Origin: Cristatella mucedo
Lineage: Eukaryota > Bryozoa > Phylactolaemata > Cristatellidae
DNA length: 64,000 nucleotides
Direction of reading: 5' to 3'
Assembly (NCBI GenBank): GCA_009760855.2
Contig: WPIO01000043.1
Span: 2,234,001 to 2,298,000, forward strand
The notes beneath the pieces were generated by a model, which had not been told where the DNA came from, searched no databases, and was given only the letters and a program-made list of their open reading frames with translations. Position numbers and translations under genes: made by a program. Each line of letters begins with the position of its first letter. Position 1 is the first letter of the stretch. This document shows, piece by piece, positions 50,294 through 60,270 of this stretch.

Positions 50294-52065
50294 TCAGATT
50301 GCCGTTCTAGCCTGCGATTTTAACCACGTATATTTGGAATGTGATTTAGTAATTTCAAAGGAATCTTCAGTAGTTGTACAATGACAAAATTGCATTGAGC
50401 TTTCTCGTCGACAGAACTTCTAAGATTTGCAAGTATTGTTTCTACATGGGTGTAAAGGCAGTGTGAAAAGGCTTAGTTAAGATCGAGAAATTTTTTATTT
50501 TAATCATATTTTAAAAACTGCTCGGCAGCAACATTTTTCTAACAGAGTTCCAGGTAAAACTCTATGTTATCTTATGCATCCGTTGAACCAGGATGAACGA
50601 AATAAAAATGAGCTAATCTTGTAAAAGTTTAGCAATGACACAGATATTGCAGTAGGATTCCACTTGAAATATGTTTTGGACCCTGAACGGAAGTTTTAAA
50701 TCGATGAAATAAGTAAATTCATACCGCTCAAAATATTTCTAGTGAGAAACTCGGGAAAATTATTCGTAAATAAACCTAGACAGCCGGAAATTTGTTATTA
50801 GATCTCGACTGAAAGAGGAATACTCTTTGACAGTGATCCGTTAAAAACTGTTTAAACGATCGCACAGGCACACAGCCGAAGGTCTTATAGAAAGCTATTC
50901 ACGAACACGCCTCAAACCTAGCTACGATCCTTGTTATACTGCAGACACTGAGAAACAAATGAGAAGCAAGATGAGGTGTCTTCAGCTATACGGCTACCGT
51001 AGCATGTCGCAATACATCTCGTGGTCAGCCTAGTTTCAGTAGGAAAACCATATCGTGGATAAGCAGCCACTGGTTCTGAGTGAGCCAAAATTTTACATAC
51101 GGAGTTTCAGAGGCTTTCACTTTCATCAATCAACAAAGCCGAAAAGACAGGAAGCAGTGTGGCAGCGGCATCCATAGTAGAATTTGAAAGCTAATTGACC
51201 ACGGCAAGTTCTGATAGACAGTGAACTAATAGCTGGTTCAGTGGACACAAGAGAAGTAGTAGCTGTAGGGGGACAATTACGTAGGCTGCCAACTAAGCAG
51301 CATGTGATGAAGGAAGCAATCAGTGACAAATGGATTTTTGAAACCCAACTCTACGTACTGAATATTTCATCAGGAGCCTCAGTAAGTTATTTTCAGAAGG
51401 TACTAATACAAGTAGATTCAATTTACGGTTCCTAGGTTTCGCGGCCGAGCTAATTACTTTTAATCTAAATTCACTATACAATGACATTCTTCCATACCTG
51501 CTGAAACAGATCTGCCTGTATTTATTGAATACTTAATGGTAACCTCGTTACTTACGCTGAGCATGTCTTTTCAATAAGCGAATAAGAGAACAACACACGA
51601 ACTTGAGTAACCAAGTTACCAGTTGGCTTCCACAAGGTAGTAAGAGAAAGGTATGTTCAGGTCCATGCAGCCCTAATAGTCACCCAATGAAGCTAACTAG
51701 AAGATGTCATGAGTTTTTATTCAAACAGCACAGCAAGTTTCAGTAATTAGTTCAAGATTATGGTTGATAAGCAAGAGATCATCTCTGCCCACTCGACTGC
51801 TGAAATAACTGCTGGTATAACACGCGGGCATCCTTAAATTTGGACAAGAAAGACGCTGTAAGGAACTTATAAGTGGTTCAACAGGTGCCTGCTCTAGCTA
51901 CTGCACTGCCCGTGAGTTTTCTAACTAGCTTCAGTGACCGTACTACTTAAACTGTACATGCTATAGACAGCAGCTCAATGCACACCAAGATAGTTTGCTG
52001 CAGTTTCAGAAAAACACATGATATTTTATCATCTACGAGAAAAATGTGAATTCTGCCTTCACTAG
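50294..52065 (+). other. Intergenic, nothing recognised
   Basis: Small overlapping frames at 51126-51435 lack support. Confidence 0.5.
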
Positions 52066-52518
52066 TTGCAGATCCGACATGGAAACTTGCTTCTTTCATG
52101 TTTGCAATGCTACGATATGGCCAAGTCTCGTGCTAGGAGAGCTGCTTTTCTATCTTCGGAGCTCGATGCTATTACTAGGACTAATTGTTCCCTCACTTTT
52201 GGAACCATCATAAGCGTGGGCTGCACTGCTGGACCAGAGCGAAGTGTCACTCTACCTCCAAACCGAACACTACGGATCACACTACCACTTCTTTCATACC
52301 GGAATTTGAGTTTAGTTCAGGGCCTGGCACTTCGTTCAAGGAGCACACCTGAACCTGCTTTCCGTGTGCACCAAGAGCAGCAGCGTCGACTCCTTGGGGT
52401 CAGTTACATGCCATTGTTGCCCCAAGGAAAGGAAGACACTGCCGCACTCACTCTCGAGCTGCAGCAAGTGATTCCGGCCATTAGGGCCAGGCACCATGGA
52501 ATCCGGAACCATGTCTAG
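52066..52518 (+). CDS. Unrecognised 150-codon ORF in a GC-richer patch
   Basis: Stop-free on the + strand from 52066. The first ATG-initiated form starts MAKSRARRAAFLSSELDAIT (about 52117). Arg/Leu/Ser-rich with no domain I recognise and no signal peptide. Ends 30 bp before a LINE A tail insertion. The DNA from about 52060 to 53100 is GC-richer than the neighbourhood. It may be the remnant of an unknown repeat rather than a gene. Confidence 0.2.
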   Translation: MQIRHGNLLLSCLQCYDMAKSRARRAAFLSSELDAITRTNCSLTFGTIISVGCTAGPERSVTLPPNRTLRITLPLLSYRNLSLVQGLALRSRSTPEPAFRVHQEQQRRLLGVSYMPLLPQGKEDTAALTLELQQVIPAIRARHHGIRNHV

Positions 52519-52550
52519 GACGCCTTTCCGGATCATCTACCACAAAGGGA

Positions 52551-52692
52551 ATATTCATTTTGTTTGTTTTTCAAGCATGATTTTACTTACTATTCTATTG
52601 CGTATCACTTTGCAGCAAATGTAAAGCGCCTAGAAAGAGATTAAGTTCTCTGAGGGCGCTTTATCAAGTGCAATATTATTATTATTAATGGA
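52551..52692 (+). mobile_element. LINE A tail-only insertion, well preserved
   Basis: TATTCATTTTGTTTGTTTTT, AGCAAATGTAAAGCGCCTAG, hairpin arm GAGGGCGCTTTATCAAGTGC, (ATT)n. Almost identical to the end of the best copy, so relatively young. Confidence 0.92.
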
Positions 52693-53393
52693 CGGCACTG
52701 AAAAGATTAGCTGCTGTGACATGAAGCTCACTGAGCCCGGACCCTGATGTCGACTATGGGACAACCAAAATCAGCATCGACTTGATTGTCCAGTTCGATG
52801 TCGACGATAATGCCACGGCGAAAGCCACGAGTCACAGGGCACGAAACACTCAGGCATAGCAGGAGATTTTCGGTCCCACGGTCCGGCATAAATGTTTGAC
52901 CTACCGTTTGTCGTAGAAGCGCTTGGGCTTTAGTACCCGGGCGATGAGCACTGCCTTGCTACTCTGCATTAACGCTGTCTACAGGTAGCTATTCGGGAAA
53001 CTATGCATAAGCGAGATAGTGTCTCGCAGCACCTAGGTGTTGTCTATTTCTCTGTGGAATGAAACAAACGTGCTTTAGTACAGCACGGATGGGAAGGACT
53101 GTGCATCATCTGAGCTTGTTTAATATCGTTATTCCAAAATAAAATACATTTTTGCTGTAGAATGATGCCTGAGTGACTTGTCCAATGAATTTACGAAATC
53201 AGAAAAGTGATTCCGTCTGCATTTTGTGCATGCATGTCGTTAAAATCCACGTGCTATCAATCACAACAATGCTGCATGCACGTTGAGTCATAAAAGAAAC
53301 TGGATTACATTGCTACTATATTTTACACTAACTTAATTTCTTAATGTCGCATGACGGTCTCCAAGTGTGCGTGTGTTTGTGGGTGTGCCTGTA
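52693..53393. other. GC-richer unexplained stretch
   Basis: Probably continues the patch interrupted by the LINE A tail. The minus strand has a roughly 58-codon open frame (about 52890 down to 52715, including TRGFRRGIIVDIELDNQVDA). No family recognised. Confidence 0.35.
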
Positions 53394-54142
53394 TATAATA
53401 ATAATAATAATAATTCACTTGATAAAGCACCCTCAGAGAACTGGATCTCTCTCTAGGCGCTTTAAATTTGCTGTAAAGTGAAATGCAATTGAATGGTAAG
53501 TAAAGCCATGCTTGAAAAAACAAACGAAATAAGTAATATGGTTAGGGGTGACATGCACAGGGTCAGCATGCAAATGTGGTTAGTGGCAGCATGGACAGTG
53601 TCAGCACACATAAGCACATCAAGGACGAATCACAGGGACCCACTAAATGCTGTCCTAAATAGGTGTTTTTAGGTTCCTTTTAAATGTGGTCAGGTCAGGG
53701 GATGTTCTGACATAGGTCGCGAGGGAGTTCCAGGCTTTGGGAGCATATGAACTAAATGCACGGTCTCCAAAGGATTTATGGTTTGTATGAGGTATTTCTA
53801 GACTGTTGGATTCCAGAAAGTGGGTGGTACGATGCTGGGCCTGATGGTGTAGTATATCTGACAGATAAGCTGGAGCCATAGAATGAAGGGACCTAAAAGT
53901 GAGCGACAAAACCTTGAAGTCAACCCGTTGCTTGACTGGTAGCCAGTGCAGGTCGGCGAGAAGTGGAGTAATGTGGCCACTGCGACGCTCACGACAGACA
54001 AGACTAGCTGCAGAGTTTTGCAGTAGCTGCAATCGCCTGATCGCACATGCTGGTAGGCCAGTAAGCAGTTAGTTGCAGAAGTCGAGACGGGATGTCATGA
54101 ATGCATGGACCAACTTAGACGTGGTATCTTTATCTAAACAAG
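53394..54142 (-). mobile_element. LINE A copy, 5'-truncated at a (TG)n tract
   Basis: (TAA)n tail, hairpin, 3' UTR, and a 125-codon open stretch (53655-54032) with LLADLHWLPVKQRVDFKVLS and KAWNSLATYVRTSPDLTTFK. Well preserved. Its 5' end meets the TG microsatellite at about 54145. Confidence 0.93.
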
Positions 54143-54146
54143 CATG

Positions 54147-54180
54147 TATGTGTGTGCGTGTGTGTGTGTGTGTGTGTGCA

Positions 54181-54215
<35 letters not shown>
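54147..54215. repeat. (TG)n microsatellite
   Basis: About 70 bp of TG with GCGTG and CATGCG interruptions. Confidence 0.95.
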
Positions 54216-54354
54216 CTTGCGTCTGCTCCAAAGTGGGCATTGGGACAGCATCTATCATATCCTAAACCTGTATCGGCTATTAAAAGGTATCCTGAACCGA
54301 TTGCTCAGGCGATTCAGGAGAAATCCACAAAGATACAGCAATATAATTTCGCAT

Positions 54355-54512
54355 TATAATCGGTTTCTTAAATCCGCTGCCAAACCAGCTATCGGAACTC
54401 ATTATCGGATTAGCTTTTCTGAAACCATTAGACACAGCAAAATTAATTCACATTTTAATCGGTTTCCTAAATCCACTGCCATAACTAGCTATGGGAACTC
54501 TTTATTTGAGTA
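54355..54512. repeat. Imperfect direct repeat, about 96-bp period
   Basis: TAATCGGTTTCTTAAATCCG (about 54357) recurs as TTAATCGGTTTCCTAAATCC (about 54453), each followed by CTGCCA..AGCTAT.GGAACTC. An earlier, weaker copy may exist near 54270. Confidence 0.75.
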
Positions 54513-55374
54513 GCATTTCTTAAACCTTGGCATACTTGCTATGCATTAGGGCTGCAACAGCTACTCGTAACAAATATTCAAAGGTTCGGTGCTTAGCTCA
54601 CAGACGTAGTGTCGGCAGGGAGTCGCCAACGATTAGTAGGAATGATTTTGCATCACAGATCTGTCCGGAAGCAGTCGTTAATGAGCAGCTGTTGTCATAA
54701 ATAAACCTTCTTCAGATAAATATCTAATTTATAATAATGAAGTTGGTGGTTACAGGTGTAACTTATTCACTTCTCACGACAGTTGCTCGTCTGTATCCAA
54801 CCATCGAGCTACTCGCAGTTTTTTCTAACAACTTATTTTTTTGCTTCAAAGACTATCACTGTTCATCACAGTCCATTTAAATTCAATTCTAGCTGGCTTC
54901 TTGTTCAGTTTTAATGTAACGAACGACGGTAGCTCGCTGGTGGCTTTCGTCACTGCAGGCATCTACTTTGCTCCCTTTACTTTGGTCCCATGAAGCTTCT
55001 GCTCAATCTGTTTTACATTTGAACGTGTACAGTCAGTTATGATTCTGAGTGCTTTGAGTTCTCAGCAGTGCCATATTCAGTGCACACTAGTGGCGGTGGG
55101 GGAGATGACTGGTGACGCTGAAATGTATAGCCTGCAGCTACATTCTGGTGAATCCGTGATAATAGCGATTTTACATTTGCTTGACCTACCACAGAATTCT
55201 CTCGTAAATCAACCCTTGATTTTTCATTTTATTGATGCGACTCGTGTAGCACAGGGTTGTAAAGTAGGTTACAGCTATGCTACTTTATAGTTATAGAGAG
55301 AATTTTAGGTTATTTTCGCTTAGGTATGAACTTTTGAAAGTGAGCGAGGCGAATGTCCACTTGCAAGATTATTT
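54513..55374 (+). other. Intergenic, no supported gene
   Basis: Contains a hydrophobic 52-codon open frame (about 54835-54993) and an 83-codon ATG frame (55039-55290); neither is recognised. Confidence 0.4.
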
Positions 55375-55462
55375 TGATAATAATTAGAATAAAAAAATAT
55401 ATTACAGTGCCGTCAGAGAACCTATTCTCTTGATAGGCACTCCACGTTTGCTGTAAAGAAAT
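55375..55462 (-). mobile_element. LINE A 3'-tail relic
   Basis: TGATAATAATTAGAATAA tail, TGCCGTCAGAGAACCTATTC, AGGCACTCCACGTTTGCTGT. Confidence 0.7.
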
Positions 55463-56361
55463 CGTGTGCGACATTTACCAAAGTGCATGAGAATGAAGAA
55501 CAAAACGGAAAGAAATTTTGCTCGTTTAATAATGTGATAAAGACACTGGCTACATAATTTTTGTGACGCACATGGTAATCGGGCTAATTATATATTTAGA
55601 ATTTGTGGACTGGTTTATTATTTTTATATGCGTTTTGCTATGAAATGAAAACGACAAAAAATATTATTTCCTTGTTCAGCCTTGCTTGGAAACATCTTCA
55701 ATAAAGATGTACTTCAAAAAGCACTGCAAATTGGCAGGCTATAAATGCTTTGTGCAGAAAGTTTACGGAATCGTCCAACAAGGGATTTGAACATTGAACC
55801 TCGTTTGTGAAGCTCATACTGTAAAACCAGCGCCAAACTTCGTGGTGGGAGCTCACTTGTTGCACTAATTAACTGACGCGACTGAACACCCAGGAGATTC
55901 TACATCAAATACTTATTTGATCGGCAAATATTCTTTTTTAATTAGCAGTCAGAATTTTTATTTTTCTCCCTTCTTAGAAGTTTTCAGAATTTACTTACAT
56001 TTTCCACAAATATTGGTGTGGAATAACGTAAAGTTAGTTTGCCGCTACAACTAAACTAATTTTTTTATTAAGTAAGAATAGCTGATTTGACGTTCTCTAT
56101 TGATAGAATATGTCCGATGCTGAGTAACTCAATGCATACAGCTAAAACTGATCATTATTTTCCTGCGCTATTATGACGCACGAATCCATATTGTCTGAAT
56201 CCCGAAACGATTATTCTGCCAGACAAATTCTCTGGGCTGGTACGGATTCTTCTCGTCTTGCTGGGTTAATTAATATCAGCACTGGCAGCATTGCGAATAA
56301 AGGATCTGACTAGCACTAGTCACACAATTATTCAGTTTGATTAAGGGGATATTACTTCATT
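55463..56361 (+). other. Intergenic / upstream region of the candidate secreted-protein gene
   Basis: AT-rich, no repeat family seen. No clear TATA box near 56300. Confidence 0.4.
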
Positions 56362-58140
56362 ATGGCCCAGTCCTGGGTGATTTCCATCAGCAAGATGCTT
56401 CTTTCAATGACTATCCTATCTGGTAAGTTTAATAAGCTCAAGCATTGGTTCAACTTAAGGCGTAGCAGTATTTTAAAATCTCGCTACAATTGATTTTGAA
56501 AAACAATGATGCAAATATTGTGTGCTGGGTGTGCTTAAACAAGTATTTTTCAGCTAAACAATAAAAAAGTAAATTAAACATCATCTTGTGGCAGTGAAGA
56601 ATTAAACCGGATAAGGAACCTCTTAATCTATCGTTAAAAATTTGATCTATCAAATAGATTCGATAGTGAAAGTATACTGACGCACACTTACGCCTCTATA
56701 TATTTATGAATGAATGTTTTGAGCTGTAAAAAATAAATTTCCACATGCAAATATGAAATATGTACTGGCCATTCCATAGATGCCTAAGAAGTCAACCACA
56801 ACAGCATGGACATGCAGCCAGTACGTATACGTGCAGGTAGTCTTGCATTCGCATGTAGACATCATTGCAAACTCAGAGTTGCTTGATGTCCTTTGGACAG
56901 CTCAGACACTTCTGTTACACTATTCTTTTAGGTTGTAGCTGTCACAGCACGGAAATTTGCAACACTGAATTACAGCATTTCTCAATCAACATTTAAAAAA
57001 AAGCAGAGTTCACCTTGCTGTTTTAATCTTTCACGATGGAAGCTAATGATTCTTCTTTGTCTGCTTAAAAATGCCGATACTATACATTTTCTACATAGTT
57101 TATTTGCTTTTTTGTTACAGCACATTGTTTCGCTAGACTAAGCCTTATTTCTCCTTCTTTCAAATCCTTCTTTTTCCTTATATTTACTTTGAAAGTGCTC
57201 AAACACTTCATATTCTTGTAGAACGTTAACACTGCCATTAAAAAACTCAACTCATGCATTGATTTAGAAAGAGCTAATCATTAAAAGATGTTCACCTAAA
57301 ACTTAGCCGGACTGATATAAAGCATGGTAAAACTGTTGTGTGAGCAAGAATTTGAGCAAATAAAAGTAATGATATGAACGAGTTTGATTGATACGAGTGA
57401 TTATGCAGGCTGAAGTTTCATTCAATTCTTCGTGAAGCTTGTCTATCACATGATGATTAATCGCAAAATTATCATATTTGATATTAAATATTTGCCGGAA
57501 ATTTAAAACCATTTTGTATGAAGCATGTTCAGAGAAAGAAGCTGGTAATTTGCATACTAAGAAAAGCAGTTTATGGATCAAATAAGTTCCTATGTTCTGC
57601 TGGTAATAGTACTTATTTTGAAGGTAAGCATTAAAATAACGACCATGTGCTTTGCTAAGGTAGGTAATCAATTGAGTATACAAATAACGCTCTGATATAG
57701 CATTGTTTCGAATAATTATTTTGTCCTTCGCCTTTTTAGCCAGATTAGATGCAAAGACATGGTTAACTATTAACAATCGAACGGACTTAACCTATGCTAC
57801 TAGTGCTGGAAGCGATGAGCCACTAACCATACTCTGCACGACGACGATACCTGGTGGCAATGGCTCATTTATTGCACTTGATCGTTCCATTTGGAAAGCA
57901 TCAAACGTTTCAAGAAATTTGAATAGTAGCTCTTCATTATGGTCTTTGATCTACAACAGCTTTCAAAATCAAGGCTTTCTCCCCGACCCATCCCGCATGA
58001 ACCAAGCAGTATCATATCATCCAAGCGTCACCTACATACGTACGGGGTTAACGATACAAGGTAACAGCGTCTCGATATCCGGATTTAGGAAGATTAAATC
58101 AATAGTGAAGATCCCACATGCCTCAATTCCGATCAATTAA
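56362..58140 (+). CDS. Candidate two-exon gene for a 153-residue secreted glycoprotein
   Basis: Exon 1 56362-56422, exon 2 57740-58140, TAA at 58138. Exon 1 has ATG with A at -3 and G at +4 and codes a signal-peptide-like MAQSWVISISKMLLSMTILS. It ends after one base of a codon at donor GTAAGT. Exon 2 follows a long pyrimidine tract (TCCTTCGCCTTTTTAG) and supplies the two missing bases, so the frame holds. Predicted mature start near A21-R22-L23-D24-A25. Four N-glycosylation sequons (N33, N61, N76, N82) and one cysteine (C53). No family recognised. The signal exon plus phase match is the support; expression data would decide. No good AATAAA follows; ATTAAA overlaps the stop. Confidence 0.42.
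57303..57776 (-). CDS. Unrecognised 157-codon open frame, antisense to the candidate gene's intron
   Basis: Stop-free in AT-rich DNA, where stops are frequent. It opens with TTG after a TAG, so there is no ATG at the start; the first in-frame ATG is about two-thirds in. Rich in Tyr, Asn, Lys, His, Leu (for example KAHGRYFNAYLQNKYYYQQN). Ends TAA at 57303-57305. Overlaps the first bases of exon 2 of the + strand model. Could be an exon of a minus-strand gene, an old transposon ORF, or chance. Confidence 0.25.
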   Translation of the reverse strand: MLIVNHVFASNLAKKAKDKIIIRNNAISERYLYTQLITYLSKAHGRYFNAYLQNKYYYQQNIGTYLIHKLLFLVCKLPASFSEHASYKMVLNFRQIFNIKYDNFAINHHVIDKLHEELNETSACIITRINQTRSYHYFYLLKFLLTQQFYHALYQSG

Positions 58141-58592
58141 AAATATTGTGACGGTTTATGCATTATTTTGAAATTGATTTTACAGATACTAAACTTCACG
58201 GTGATCTCGTATTAGTTTTGCCTGCTGTTTGAACAATTGTGAGATTATAATATTTCCCTGCACTATAATTTTCCCTCAACTTCCCAAAAGGTATTTTTCG
58301 CTGCACATCAATACGAAAAATCTATATATTAGTCCATCTTGCTCTTAATTTCCAGCTGTCAATGTATATTTATATTTTAATCAGCCCATCAATCAGCGTT
58401 TACCACGGTTCTCGCCAGTCTTTCTCAATTTTTACATTTCAGTATTTGCAGTTTTTACCTTCGCCTTTTCCCCTCCAGTCCTTGTTTTTCTCCACTCTAT
58501 ACTTTTGCCTGCCATCTCCATCTCTGTCAAACATTCTTCACGTAGCTCCAATTTCATCATATCAAATTTCCTCCACTTCTGAGCGTTTTCTT
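58141..58592 (+). other. Downstream flank, nothing recognised
   Basis: Pyrimidine-rich; a 78-codon frame at 58362-58598 is low complexity. Confidence 0.5.
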
Positions 58593-58981
58593 CCTTAAAT
58601 CCTTTGGAGACCGTGCAGTTAGTTCGTATGCTCCCAAAGCCTGGAACTCCCTCCCGACCTGCGTCAGAACATCCCGTGACCTGACCACATTTAAAAGGAA
58701 CTTAAAAACACACCTATTTAGGACAGCATTTAGTGGGTCCCTGTGATTCGTCCTTGTTGTGCTTATGCGTGCTGACACTGTGCATGCTGCCACTAACCAC
58801 ATTTGCATGCTGACCCTGTGCATGTCACCCCTAACCATATTATTCATTTTGTTAGTTTTTCAAGCATGATTTTACTTACTATTCTATTGCGTATCACTTT
58901 GCAGCAAATGTAAAGCGCCTAGAAAGAGATTAAGTTCTCTGAGGGCGCTTTATCAAGTGCAATATTATTATTATTATTATC
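58593..58981 (+). mobile_element. LINE A 3' end, well preserved
   Basis: Starts at CCTTTGGAGACCGTGCAGTT, covers the last about 45 codons and stop, full 3' UTR, hairpin and (TTA)n. Very similar to 62070-62455, so recent relative to the other fragments. Confidence 0.94.
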
Positions 58982-59562
58982 TATTGCAGACATGCATCTT
59001 ACTGTCAACATTACTCTTATCATTTTCTTTGCTCTCATTGAAAATCTAGTTCATTTTATGTTTCATCCTGACTAGCCAGATTGAATAACGACATCTAAAC
59101 GCATCTTTCATAGTAATCCATATCACTGATTCATAAGTGTTTTCTCTAAAATATCTTTGCAGTAAAAAGCTAGTTTAAAATTTGAAAATGGGAATAAATA
59201 GGATATGTCATACGATGGACAAGTTATCTTTATCGGCTCTGTTTAAGTTAGCAGAATCAGAGCTAGGTTTTTATGTTGATGTACCAGGCCTCCTTCTCAG
59301 CATATTTGCTCGTTGATGACATGTAAAAGACCAGCTGATTAAACACCCTCATTTTTTTCTATTGTTGGCTATGACTCTCAATGGCTATCAATACTGCTTG
59401 TATAACTCAATAAAGCTTTGCCTGCACCAGAAACATGCCCCATAACCTTTGATCGTGAGTTGCAAGTGTCTTGATCAAACCAAGCTAAATACATACTACA
59501 TGCAAATTCTAAAAAGACTGGTTGCGAAATTAAAAATGAACCTGTTCATGAGAGCGTATAGC
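58982..59562 (+). other. Nothing recognised between LINE A copies
   Basis: AT-rich. Confidence 0.5.
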
Positions 59563-59681
59563 TGGTCCCTTTGATTCGTACTTCATGAGCTTATGCTTTC
59601 TGACACTGTGCATGCTGCCACTAATCACACTTGCATGCTCACCCTGTGCATGTTACCCCTAACCATGTTATTCATGTTGGC
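59563..59681 (+). mobile_element. LINE A 3'-UTR fragment without tail
   Basis: GGTCCCTTTGATTCGTACTT, ACACTGTGCATGCTGCCACT, CCCCTAACCATGTTATTCAT, then breaks off before the hairpin. Confidence 0.8.
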
Positions 59682-59720
59682 TGTCTAAAACTAGTTTACA
59701 GTGGATTACGCTGAAATATC

Positions 59721-60270
59721 CTCGTTATGGGTGATTTCAACGTTATCTTTGAATAAAGAGTCCTTCCTCGTTAAAAAGTCTAAAGAGTCCTTCCTCGTTA
59801 TGGGTGATTTAAACGTTCATTTTGACAACTTATCTGACGCTTTCAGCACCAAATTTTGTACATTGACAGACTCATTATCTCTTGTGACTCATGTGCATGG
59901 CCCTACCCACATCAAGGGTCACACACTCGACCAAATTTTCTCATATAACTGCACTTTGTCATCACCAGTTATCACCAAATCCTGCTTATCTGACCACATG
60001 CAGATCTCATTCAATCTACAGTGTGTGCCCACATTCTCCTCTAAAATAACCTGTGAATCGCGAAACCTCAAGACCCTTGACATCGATGCTGTCCGTGCGA
60101 GCATATCTGCTTCACCTTTGCTGCTCAGTCCTCCCTCCGATCTGTCATCACTGGTAGATTGCTACAACACGACACTAGCTGACACGCTCGACGAGTTTGC
60201 ACCTTTGACAAAAAGCGCACTGTGCGCCCCCACCCAGACGGCCTATGGTTTACCACAGACATTAAACTAG
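59721..60270 (+). pseudogene. LINE A endonuclease remnant (C-terminal half of APE domain)
   Basis: Shows MGDLNVHFDNLSDAF (the GDFN-type catalytic motif, here with Leu), HVHGPTHIKGHTLDQIFSYN and CLSDHMQISFNL with the conserved S-D-H. The N-terminal half of the endonuclease and any ORF1 are missing. The true frame should pass into the RT ORF near 60212 but shifts there and runs on to a TAG at 60268. Confidence 0.88.

Noticed and set aside
54546-54600. TAGGGCTGCAACAGCTACTC, resembling a hAT (Ac-like) terminal repeat
   Set aside because: No matching opposite terminus or transposase was found downstream, so one end alone is not enough.
54835-54993. Hydrophobic 52-codon frame (SLFITVHLNSILAGFLFSF) resembling a membrane exon
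   Set aside because: Boundaries lack a consensus donor, no partner exons were found and I recognise no family.
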